A stretch of 64,000 nucleotides of DNA from Microbacterium esteraromaticum (GTDB taxonomy: Bacteria > Actinomycetota > Actinomycetes > Actinomycetales > Microbacteriaceae). Position 1 is the stretch's first letter; each line of letters starts with the position of its first letter. Where the stretch lies: contig NZ_CP043732.1 in assembly GCF_014084045.1 (NCBI RefSeq), forward strand, positions 2,728,001 to 2,792,000, in the 5' to 3' direction. Position numbers and translations under genes: made by a program. Positions 47,306 to 54,466 of this stretch are shown here, one piece after another. The notes below the pieces were generated by a model that had not been told where the DNA came from, made no database searches, and saw only the letters and a program-made list of their open reading frames with translations.

Positions 47306-47316
47306 GCGTCGGATCA
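47299..47316 (+). repeat. 18-bp direct repeat, left copy
   Basis: ACGCTGAGCGTCGGATCA overlaps the mutM stop codon and recurs exactly at 48780-48797. Its first part is a small palindrome (ACGCTGAGCGT). Confidence 0.85.
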
Positions 47317-47364
47317 GCCAGCAGCCGCGCCGAGTGGTGAGCGAAGCCCGGCAGAGCAGAGCAG

Positions 47365-47398
47365 TGTGGAGCGCTCCCGAGACCGAGAGCGCTCCACA
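47365..47398. terminator. Bidirectional terminator-like hairpin
   Basis: TGTGGAGCGCTC and GAGCGCTCCACA form a perfect 12-bp stem around a 10-nt loop, between the convergent mutM and MFS genes. Confidence 0.75.
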
Positions 47399-47400
47399 GC

Positions 47401-48612
47401 CTACTTCCCGGCCTCGCCAGCGTACGCGTTCAGCACGCTGGCGATCAGGAGCAGAACGGCTGCTGCTCCTGCCGTCCATATCATCGCGGTCGGTGCGCCG
47501 GCGAGTTGCAACCCGACGCCGATGACTGCGCTTCCTGCCGCCGAGCCGAGATTGTGGCCCGTGTTCACCCACGTCGTCGCCGAATTCTGACGGTGGTCGC
47601 CTCCCATCGTCCCGGCTGCCATGTATCCGACGATCATGATCGGCGAGAAGAACAGCCCGGCGACAGCGAGGACGGCCGCCACCGCGACAGCTCCGGATAC
47701 GAACGCGAGGGTCGCGAGCACCGAGGCCATCAGCAGTACGAGCGCTGCGAGCTGACGGAACGGGCTGCCGGGCATTCGCATCCGTCCGAAGAGCAGTCCT
47801 CCGACCGCGCTGCCTCCGGCGAAGCACCCGAGCGCGACGCCAGCGGCTGTCGAGCCGCCATCACCTGACAGCATCTTCGGCACCGCGACGCTGATCGCCC
47901 CTGACAGGCCGCCTGCCGTCAGCACCGGAAGGACGATCGAGACGAATCGCAGCTCGAGGATGAGCGGGCGTTCACTCCGATCGTCCGGCTCGGTCCTCGG
48001 CTTCGCGCCCATCGCGCCGACCGCCGGCGTCGCGACGAAGAGCAGCCCGCCGACGAGCACCATCGCTGCCGGACCGAGCAGCACGGCACCGGGGCTCGCG
48101 AAGGCCAGCGAAAGCCCGGCGATGGCCGGGCCGCCGAGGTAGAGCAGCTCCTCGACGACGGCGTCCAGACTCATCGCCCGTTTGAGAGGCTCGCCCTCAG
48201 GAGCGAGCGACTGCCACGCCACCCGCATGGTGGGCCCGAGCGGGGGAGCGACCGACCCCGCCGCTGCGCTGAGCACCAGGAGCAGGACGCCTCCAGAGGC
48301 CGTCAGCGCTGCGATCGCGATCGACGTGAGCGCCATCGCGAACAGGATCACAAGGGTCGCGATGACTCTTCGTGCACCGAAGTGATCGAGAAGCCACGCG
48401 CGAACCGGGGCGAGAAAGCCGGCCCCGGCGCCATAGAGTGCGATCGCGAGACCGGCTTGGGCGATCGACCCGGTCGCGTCGGTGACGGCATAGAGCAGCG
48501 GCAGGAAGACGAGCGCGTAGGCCGCCCGTCCGATCAGTGAGGTTCCGAACGTCAGGGGAACCCGGGGAAGTGCAAGCACGTCGACGTAACGTGCATCCGA
48601 AATGGAAAGCAT
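47401..48612 (-). CDS. MFS transporter
   Basis: A 403-residue protein of about 12 helices. The N-half loop AWLLDHFGARRVIA is a weak motif A. Helices are Ala/Gly-rich, resembling small drug or sugar efflux MFS of actinobacteria. The upstream region to 48793 (180 bp) is comparatively AT-rich at 48595-48650. The gene plus its upstream region lies between two exact 18-bp direct repeats, suggesting acquisition as a unit. Substrate unknown. Confidence 0.85.
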   Translation of the reverse strand: MLSISDARYVDVLALPRVPLTFGTSLIGRAAYALVFLPLLYAVTDATGSIAQAGLAIALYGAGAGFLAPVRAWLLDHFGARRVIATLVILFAMALTSIAIAALTASGGVLLLVLSAAAGSVAPPLGPTMRVAWQSLAPEGEPLKRAMSLDAVVEELLYLGGPAIAGLSLAFASPGAVLLGPAAMVLVGGLLFVATPAVGAMGAKPRTEPDDRSERPLILELRFVSIVLPVLTAGGLSGAISVAVPKMLSGDGGSTAAGVALGCFAGGSAVGGLLFGRMRMPGSPFRQLAALVLLMASVLATLAFVSGAVAVAAVLAVAGLFFSPIMIVGYMAAGTMGGDHRQNSATTWVNTGHNLGSAAGSAVIGVGLQLAGAPTAMIWTAGAAAVLLLIASVLNAYAGEAGK

Positions 48613-48779
48613 AGCAGAAATACCTCATGCTGAAGAGCACGCCGGGGCGTGCTGATGAATGTGGATCGGAGCTGAGAAGCGACGCCGAACGTCGCCGCTG
48701 CCGATCAATCACGGGCATGAAGCATGGCCATAGTCTATGCGCCCCGTCTTCGACGATGATCGGGGCGTGCAGCGCTCGA

Positions 48780-48797
48780 CGCTGAGCGTCGGATCAC
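48780..48797 (+). repeat. 18-bp direct repeat, right copy
   Basis: Exact copy of 47299-47316. It overlaps the stop codon of the minus-strand acetyltransferase (48794-48796). Confidence 0.85.
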
Positions 48798-49312
48798 GCC
48801 TGCTGTCGGTCGATCGCGAATGCCAGGTGCGGCATGTCGACGCCGCGATAGTGCTTGACGAAGCGCCCGCGAACGGTCATGCCGAGCCGGATGGCGACGT
48901 TCATCGAGGCGATGTTGGTGTCGCGCACCTGAGCCCACACGCGATCGGCGCCGAGCAGCGTGAAGGCGCGGTCACGAGATGCGGCAGCAGCTTCGACCGC
49001 ATATCCGCGGTGCCAGTGCGCGCGATTGAACAGGTAGCCGACCTCGATCACGTCCTCGTCGAGGATGTGCTGCCTGGTCAGCCCGCACTGGCCGATCATC
49101 TCACCCGTCTCGCGCAGGACGACTGCCCACATCCCGAATCCGTCGTCGCGATAGCGATCGCGCATACGGGTGAACCACGCCTGCACCATGTCGTCGTCGA
49201 AGGCGCCCTCGTACGCCGTCATGGTCTCGGCGTCCTGCAGGATGGCGCACAATGCCGGCATGTCGTCGTCGGTCATCTCGCGCAGGTCGAGACGCGGGGT
49301 GCGCAGGATCAT
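48794..49312 (-). CDS. GNAT family N-acetyltransferase (RimJ/RimL-like)
   Basis: 172 residues: N-terminal LRTPRLDLREMTDDDMPAL, core beta strands with EMIGQCGLTRQHI and VIEVGYLFNRAHWHRGYAVE, a divergent acetyl-CoA loop (RGYAVEAAAASRD), and NIASMNVAIRLGMTVRGRFV. This is the RimJ/RimL type 3 subfamily, which acetylates protein N-termini or small molecules. Target unknown. It is downstream of an ABC transporter pair on the same strand, 24 bp after the permease. Confidence 0.9.
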   Translation of the reverse strand: MILRTPRLDLREMTDDDMPALCAILQDAETMTAYEGAFDDDMVQAWFTRMRDRYRDDGFGMWAVVLRETGEMIGQCGLTRQHILDEDVIEVGYLFNRAHWHRGYAVEAAAASRDRAFTLLGADRVWAQVRDTNIASMNVAIRLGMTVRGRFVKHYRGVDMPHLAFAIDRQQA

Positions 49313-49336
49313 CCGCTCAGTCTGCCAGTGCGATGC

Positions 49337-50659
49337 TCACGCGGCGGCGAAGGCGCTCCGAAGCAGTGGTCTGGTCGCGAGGGTGCTGAGCCACACGGTC
49401 AGGATGCCCGTGGCCAGCACTGCGCCGATCGTCAGCAGCGACAGGGGCGCGATGATCAGCGTCATCCCGAGCAGCGGGAACACGACGACCCCCGCGCACA
49501 CCGCCGATCCCACCGCAGTGAGCAGCAGTGGCGACATGATCGCCCGCCTGCGCGCCGAGTCCACGGTGCTCATCGGCATGCCGAGGTGATGCAGGCTGCG
49601 ATGCAGCACGCGCTGGTCGAGCACGTCGGACGCCTGCGTCACGCCGACCGATGCGGCGACCATCAGGAATGACGCGATGAGCGTGATGATCAGTCCCGTG
49701 CGCATGTCGATGATGAGCTGCACATCGGCTGAGGCCGCGTCGGAGGTGCTCATGACATTCATGAGCGAGACGCCGGTGCCGGCGAATACAGCCATGAAGC
49801 TCGCCATGGCGATTCCGCCGACCTGACGCCACGCCGCTTTCGGATCATCGAGCACCGTGCGCGCCGCCAGGAGACGGACGGCGCTCGTCGCGCGCTTCGC
49901 CTGTCGTGCGGATGCCACCTTCAGCGCCCATGGCCCGACCACGTTCAAGACGGCGAGAGCGCCGCCGAACAGCGCGGCGAGCACGACCGCCACCGACACC
50001 GTGCCGGCGAGCGACGGGACGAGCTGGGCGAGTGCGAATGCAGAGGCGAGCAGCACGACAGCGATCACTGCGCGCAGCCAGTGGGCACCGGACGCCTGGG
50101 CGCGCATGCGCACGCCGAGTGGCGAGAGGACGACCCGCCGCAGACCCAGCACCGCGCTGACGGCCGCGAGCATCAGCGCGGCCGTCGCCAGACCGATGAT
50201 CGCGAGCGGTGCGAGCATGACGGCAGAGGCTCCGAGCGGTGCTCCCCGGAAGGGGATCAGGCCGATGGCGGGCACGACTGCGAGATACCCGAGCACGCCG
50301 ACCACGACACCGGCGAGCGCGATGAGAGTGGACTCGACCACCGTCAGCGCGCCCACTCCGGTCGGCGTGACCCCGAGCAGTCGCAGAGTCGAGAGCCGCT
50401 CGTCGCGACGTCTCGCCGAGAGTCGGGCGGCTGCCCCGCCGAGTGATGCCAGCGGCATGACGAGGAGCACCAGTGCGACGGCAGCAAGCACCTGGTAGAT
50501 CATCGCGTAGTCGTCTTCCCACGACCAGAAGGACTGGGCGCCGCCGACGACGATGAGCACGAGAGCGGTGACGATCGCGAATGCGGTGGCGGGGATGGCG
50601 ACGGTCGCCGCGGTCCCAGGAGCGGGGCGCAGCAGCATCCGGATCACGCCGGCGTTCAT
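49337..50659 (-). CDS. ABC transporter permease, FtsX-like
   Basis: 440 residues with two FtsX-type helix blocks but only a short extracytoplasmic domain: LGGAAARLSARRRDERLSTL and RLLGVTPTGVGALTVVES in the first coupling loop, VLDQRVLHRSLHHLGMPMST in the second. It resembles bacitracin/antimicrobial-peptide-type permeases of about 10 helices. It overlaps the ATPase gene by 4 nt (ATGA). Export or sensing of an antimicrobial is plausible. Confidence 0.85.
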   Translation of the reverse strand: MNAGVIRMLLRPAPGTAATVAIPATAFAIVTALVLIVVGGAQSFWSWEDDYAMIYQVLAAVALVLLVMPLASLGGAAARLSARRRDERLSTLRLLGVTPTGVGALTVVESTLIALAGVVVGVLGYLAVVPAIGLIPFRGAPLGASAVMLAPLAIIGLATAALMLAAVSAVLGLRRVVLSPLGVRMRAQASGAHWLRAVIAVVLLASAFALAQLVPSLAGTVSVAVVLAALFGGALAVLNVVGPWALKVASARQAKRATSAVRLLAARTVLDDPKAAWRQVGGIAMASFMAVFAGTGVSLMNVMSTSDAASADVQLIIDMRTGLIITLIASFLMVAASVGVTQASDVLDQRVLHRSLHHLGMPMSTVDSARRRAIMSPLLLTAVGSAVCAGVVVFPLLGMTLIIAPLSLLTIGAVLATGILTVWLSTLATRPLLRSAFAAA

Positions 50660-51348
50660 GCCTGCACCTCGGCCACGATCGCGCCATCGCGCATCGACAG
50701 CGTTCGGGAGCAGCGCTCGGCCACCTGCGGATCGTGGGTCACGACCACGAGAGTGCGCCCCTGGCCCGTCGTCGACCAGAGCAGGGCATCCATCACCTCA
50801 CTCGAGGTGTGCGAATCGAGGGCGCCCGTCGGCTCATCGGCGAAGATGAGCTCGGCCCCGGTCACCTGGGCGCGGGCGATCGCCACGCGCTGAGCCTGGC
50901 CGCCGGAGAGCTCGCCGATCCGACGCTCCTCCATGCCTGCGAGACCGAGCGAGTGCAGCCATCGCGCGGCGTGGGTCGTGGCCTCCTGGCGCTTCATGCC
51001 GTTGATCATCAGAGCCAGTGCGACGTTCTCGATCGCGGTGAGCTCGGGGATCAGCAGACCCTGCTGGAAGACGAACCCGAAGCGCTCGCGGCGCAGCTTC
51101 GATCGCGATGTCTCGCTCTGAGCGGTGACGTCGACGGCCCCGCCCGATGCCGGCCGGAACGACACGCTCCCGGAGTCGGGGCTCACGATGCCCGCGAGCA
51201 CATGAAGCAGAGTCGTCTTACCCGAGCCGGACGCGCCCATGATGGCGAGCGACTCGCCGCGGGCCACCTCGACGTCCACGCCGGCCAGGGCGCGGGTGGT
51301 GCCATAGGTCTTGGTCAGCATCTGGGCGGAGAGCACGGAATCGATCAT
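50656..51348 (-). CDS. ABC transporter ATP-binding protein
   Basis: 230 residues: Walker A MGASGSGKTTLLHVLAG, Q-loop FVFQQGLLIPELTAIENVAL, signature LSGGQAQRVAIARAQVTGAE, Walker B LIFADEPTGALDSHTS, switch VVVTHDPQVAE. LolD/MacB class. First gene of a unit with the FtsX permease and a downstream acetyltransferase. A strong hairpin lies just upstream, isolating it from the genes before it. Confidence 0.92.
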   Translation of the reverse strand: MIDSVLSAQMLTKTYGTTRALAGVDVEVARGESLAIMGASGSGKTTLLHVLAGIVSPDSGSVSFRPASGGAVDVTAQSETSRSKLRRERFGFVFQQGLLIPELTAIENVALALMINGMKRQEATTHAARWLHSLGLAGMEERRIGELSGGQAQRVAIARAQVTGAELIFADEPTGALDSHTSSEVMDALLWSTTGQGRTLVVVTHDPQVAERCSRTLSMRDGAIVAEVQA

Positions 51349-51388
51349 GATTCCAGCATCCGGCGCGACGAGCCAGCCCGTCGTCGCA

Positions 51389-51426
51389 CCGGAGGATGAT
51401 CCCGCTTGACCGGGATCATCCTCCGG
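51389..51426 (-). terminator. Strong hairpin after the double-GNAT operon
   Basis: A perfect 16-bp stem: CCGGAGGATGATCCCG and CGGGATCATCCTCCGG around CTTGAC, 6 nt beyond the minus-strand stop at 51433. Acts most likely as the terminator of the small-peptide/GNAT operon. Confidence 0.8.
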
Positions 51427-51432
51427 GATGAT

Positions 51433-52539
51433 TCACGACAGCTTCTTCTGCCACGCCCCCGCGTACGAGGCCGGCCGGAAGCCCATGGCCTCGTTGATGT
51501 CGAGCATCGGGCGGTTCTCCTCGGCGTTGAACGTGGTGATGCGCGGCGACTGCGGTGCGATACCGCGCCAGCGCAGGATGTTCGCGCACTTCACGATCTG
51601 CCCGAGCCTGTGGCCGCGGTGCTCCTTCAGCACGAGCGTGCAGTACTGGTGTGTCACCCCCGTCGGGTCAGCCCCGATGACCAGCTCGTTGAACGCCGCG
51701 AGGGTCCCCGTCGGCACGTGCTCGACCGCGGCGACCGATACGGTCTGACCGCCGTCGACGAAGCGAGCATCGCGCCGGGCGATGCGATCGGCATCCCAGA
51801 TCTCCTCGTCGACCTCGAGATCGCCGCTCGGCGCGTCGGTCGACATCCGCGACAGTGCCCATGCGTAGCCGGAGCGCAGCGCGGGCGGAGTCGGGATCGT
51901 CCACTCGACCAGACGGTAGTCGTCACCGGCGACCGCCAGCGCGTCGGCGAGCATCCGCTCGATCGGCGACGGATCGGCCTGCAGGTCGAAGGCGCTGTTG
52001 CGCTCGACCTGCTCGAGCACGAAGCCGTCGTCGGCGAGCAGCTGCGCGTGCGGGGTGCGGGTGGCGCGACCCCACCCGGTCTTCGGCACGAAGGTATCCG
52101 CATCCGGATCGGGCCGGTGCAGGGTCCACGCCTGGATCACCCTGCGGCCGAGCGCCCGCACCTCGGCCTCCGCGGCGGCGAGCAGCGCCGTCTCGATCCC
52201 GCGGCCCCAGTTCTCGGGCAGCACCATCAGGTCGAACTCTGCGCTGGTCGGCTCTGCGGTCGCGTGACTCACCGTCACGGCACCGACGATCGCACCCGCT
52301 TCGCGGGCGAGAAGCGTGAGGTGCACTTCGTCCGTGCTCTCGCGCCAGTGCGGCAGCATCTCCTCGGCGCTGCGTGCGAAGTCGTCCAGGCCCGTGTCGC
52401 TCAGGCAGATCGCGTTGTTCAGGGCGACGAAGGCGTGGAAGTCAGCCGCCTCAGGGGCGTCCAGCGTCTCCGGCACGCTCAGCGCGGAGATCTCCAGTCC
52501 GGTTGACGTGCTCACGGCGGTCGTCAGGGTCGTGCTCAT
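51433..52539 (-). CDS. Double-GNAT acetyltransferase, paralog B
   Basis: 368 residues with two GNAT-like halves. The N-half has LLAREAGAIVGAVTVSHATA and LPENWGRGIETALLAAAEAE (acetyl-CoA loop NWGRGIE). The C-half has GTLAAFNELVIGADPTGVTH, TLVLKEHRGHRLGQIVKCAN (loop EHRGHRLG) and FNAEENRPMLDINEAMGF. The overall plan resembles mycothiol synthase-type tandem GNATs. It overlaps paralog A by 4 nt; the two align along their length. Substrate unknown; modification of an antibiotic or small thiol are possibilities. Confidence 0.85.
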   Translation of the reverse strand: MSTTLTTAVSTSTGLEISALSVPETLDAPEAADFHAFVALNNAICLSDTGLDDFARSAEEMLPHWRESTDEVHLTLLAREAGAIVGAVTVSHATAEPTSAEFDLMVLPENWGRGIETALLAAAEAEVRALGRRVIQAWTLHRPDPDADTFVPKTGWGRATRTPHAQLLADDGFVLEQVERNSAFDLQADPSPIERMLADALAVAGDDYRLVEWTIPTPPALRSGYAWALSRMSTDAPSGDLEVDEEIWDADRIARRDARFVDGGQTVSVAAVEHVPTGTLAAFNELVIGADPTGVTHQYCTLVLKEHRGHRLGQIVKCANILRWRGIAPQSPRITTFNAEENRPMLDINEAMGFRPASYAGAWQKKLS

Positions 52540-53633
52540 GCGAGGTCCTTCCTCCAGGCGCCTTCGTAGGCGATCGGGGTGAAGCCGATGGCTTCGTTGA
52601 TGGAGAGCATCGGCCGGTTCTCCTCGGCGTTGTAGGTGGTCACCCGTGGTGAGGCGGGGTGACGTTCGCGCCATGCGAGCAGCCCTGCGGTCTTCACGAG
52701 CATTCCGAGCCGGTGCCCTCGGTGCTCGGAGAGCACGAGAGTGTCCCATTGATGAGAGCCGGCCGTCGGGACGTCGCCGATCGCGAGTTCGTTGAAGGCC
52801 GCCAGCTCTCCGGTCGTGATGTGCAGCGCCGCTGTGACCAGCATCGACCAGCCGCGCTGGATGATGCGGGAGTCCTGGCGGCGCACGCGCTCGGCGTCCC
52901 AGACCTCCTCGGGCATGCCGAGGTCCCCGTCCGGCACGTCGGTCGACATGCGCGACTTCATCCATGCGTACCCGTCGATGTGCTCATCGGGAGTGGGGAT
53001 CATCCACTGGATGACGCGATATCCATGGGCATGCGCGGCAGCGTCGTCGCGCAGGCGGGTGAGATGGTGGGCGAGTTCGTCGTCCCAGTGCAGTGCGCTG
53101 CCCCGAACGATCTGCTCGAGTCGGAAGCCCTTGCGCTGCAGGAAGCGCGCCGATCGGTCGGCTGGTGCCGATCCGAAGCCGGTGGGGGACTCGATCCGCG
53201 GCAGGGGAGCGTCGGCGTCGTGGTGTTCCGACCAGTTGAGCAGCTTGCGCACACCGGCATCCCGCGCGATTCTCTCGATCTCTGCGTAGGCGGCCGATCC
53301 GATCCCACGGCTCCACGCGCGACGGAGCAGGGCGACGGTGATGAACGCGGTCTCGCCGCCGTCGTCCTGCAGGATGTCGAGCGCGCAGCGCCCCACTGTG
53401 TCGCCGTCGAGTTCGATCGCCCAGTGACGTCGATCTCTATCGGGAGTGGACGAGAGCGTCGACAGCAGCTCCGACGCGGTGAGGCAGTCATCGTCGCGAC
53501 CGGTGGTCTCGACGAGCAGCTCGTTGCGTACGGCGGCATAGGCCTGGACCGCGGGGGACGGCCCTGCGTCCGCTCGGGCGGGAAGCTCGAGCGGACGCAG
53601 GGTCGCGTCGGCGGGAAGCGTGATGGTCATCAT
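52536..53633 (-). CDS. Double-GNAT acetyltransferase, paralog A
   Basis: 365 residues, homologous to the following gene: N-half AIELDGDTVGRCALDILQDD and LLRRAWSRGIGSAAYAEIER; C-half GELAAFNELAIGDVPTAGSH, TLVLSEHRGHRLGMLVKTAG and YNAEENRPMLSINEAIGF. C-terminal halves match most closely. Both acetyl-CoA loops are intact in this copy. The start MM lies at 53633, 9 nt after the 94-residue ORF, with AAAGG upstream. Confidence 0.85.
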   Translation of the reverse strand: MMTITLPADATLRPLELPARADAGPSPAVQAYAAVRNELLVETTGRDDDCLTASELLSTLSSTPDRDRRHWAIELDGDTVGRCALDILQDDGGETAFITVALLRRAWSRGIGSAAYAEIERIARDAGVRKLLNWSEHHDADAPLPRIESPTGFGSAPADRSARFLQRKGFRLEQIVRGSALHWDDELAHHLTRLRDDAAAHAHGYRVIQWMIPTPDEHIDGYAWMKSRMSTDVPDGDLGMPEEVWDAERVRRQDSRIIQRGWSMLVTAALHITTGELAAFNELAIGDVPTAGSHQWDTLVLSEHRGHRLGMLVKTAGLLAWRERHPASPRVTTYNAEENRPMLSINEAIGFTPIAYEGAWRKDLA

Positions 53634-53642
53634 CTGCGCCTT

Positions 53643-53927
53643 TCAGAGCATGTTGCGCTGCAGGCCCCAGACCAGCAGATTGATCGCCTCGGTCTCGCGG
53701 AGCGGCCGGCGATCGAGATCCGGCGTCGGCGAGGGGTACTTCTCGTCTCGAACTCGGGTGCTGCGCTGCAGCAGCCAGAGTCCGACGCGGAAGGTGAGCC
53801 GGTCGGCGAGCGTCAGACGCTCGAGGCCGTCTCGGTCGGGGATGCTGAGGATCTGACGACCCTCGGTATCCGGCGGGTGGATGGATGCGGATTGCTGCCG
53901 GTCATCGGTCAGCAGAACGGTGCTCAC
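53643..53927 (-). CDS. Small conserved-looking protein, function unknown
   Basis: 94 residues starting at GTG 53927 with a poor ribosome site. The centre, LERLTLADRLTFRVGLWLLQ, is an amphipathic to hydrophobic helix flanked by charged, proline-rich arms; the end reads ETEAINLLVWGLQRNML. Not recognised. It may be a peripheral membrane protein. Located between a 32-residue peptide ORF and two double-GNAT genes on one apparent transcript. Confidence 0.6.
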   Translation of the reverse strand: MSTVLLTDDRQQSASIHPPDTEGRQILSIPDRDGLERLTLADRLTFRVGLWLLQRSTRVRDEKYPSPTPDLDRRPLRETEAINLLVWGLQRNML

Positions 53928-53961
53928 GATGTGTGCGCTTTCTGTAGGGATGGCTGGGCCC

Positions 53962-54043
53962 CGTCCCCGCCGTGGACGGCGACGAACGACGCCCGGGGAC
54001 GCAGCATCGAGGAGGCCCTCGACCGGGACGGTGTCCGGTCGAG
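53962..54043 (-). other. Two GC-rich hairpins between small ORFs
   Basis: CGTCCCCG (53962-53969) pairs with CGGGGACG (53994-54001), enclosing CGCCGT-GG-ACGGCG. CTCGACCGG (54018-54026) pairs with CCGGTCGAG (54035-54043). These fill much of the 240-bp gap (53928-54167) between the 32-residue peptide ORF and the 94-residue ORF. No other convincing gene is seen there. Confidence 0.65.
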
Positions 54044-54167
54044 ACGTCAGGATGCTGACGGGCGAGGCCCGCGGAGCGGGCGGAGGTCTGCTGCCAGGAG
54101 GACAGCGACGGCGATCATCGATCGGACGCGGGAAGGCGTCCGTGAAATCGGGAGAGGCGGTGTGGTT

Positions 54168-54266
54168 CTAGCCCTGAGAGCGGGCGAAGGTCACCGAGGC
54201 GGCGGTGTATGGCGCGCGCACGGGCGACGTGGTCTCGAACCAGGCGTCGATCTTCGTGATCATCAT
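54168..54266 (-). CDS. 32-residue peptide ORF (leader or small protein)
   Basis: Starts at ATG 54266 (a second ATG follows), reads MMITKIDAWFETT ... TAASVTFARSQG and ends with TAG at 54168. It has the best Shine-Dalgarno in the window, AGAGGAGGT 4-5 nt upstream, and a near-consensus promoter about 30-60 nt upstream. Composition is Thr/Ala rich with no Cys. It may be a regulatory leader peptide for the downstream 94-residue and GNAT genes, a secreted or modified peptide, or a small protein. No modification enzyme typical of ribosomal peptides is present. Not recognised. Confidence 0.6.
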   Translation of the reverse strand: MMITKIDAWFETTSPVRAPYTAASVTFARSQG

Positions 54267-54296
54267 CGGTGACCTCCTCTCTTGTGATCGGACGCC

Positions 54297-54326
54297 ACGC
54301 TAGTGAATCCTCACCGCGTACGTCAA
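54297..54326 (-). promoter_or_regulatory. Near-consensus promoter of the small-peptide operon
   Basis: On the minus strand, TTGACG (54326-54321), 18-nt spacer, TAGCGT (54302-54297). It predicts a start near 54290 and a ~24-nt leader carrying AGAGGAGGT before ATG 54266. It is one of the clearest -35/-10 pairs in the window. Confidence 0.7.
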
Positions 54327-54466
54327 GCTCTTCCTCCCGCATCGGCGTGTCGCGGTCGGATCCGCGCGGCGCGTCGAACAGCTCGAATGCGGCGCGGAAT
54401 CCGCGCGTCACCTCGTGATTCCGGTAGCGTCTGACCCGTGAACACCCTGACCACGAAGGCGCCGGC

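Noticed and set aside
53881..54171. Plus-strand 96-codon ORF opposite the small-peptide operon
   Set aside because: Arg/Gly-rich with no ribosome site; it overlaps hairpins and the minus-strand ORFs that have better signals.
54168..54266. 32-residue peptide as a classical RiPP precursor
   Set aside because: No cyclase, LanM, YcaO, radical-SAM or leader-peptidase gene nearby and no Cys-rich core; kept only as a small peptide of unknown role.
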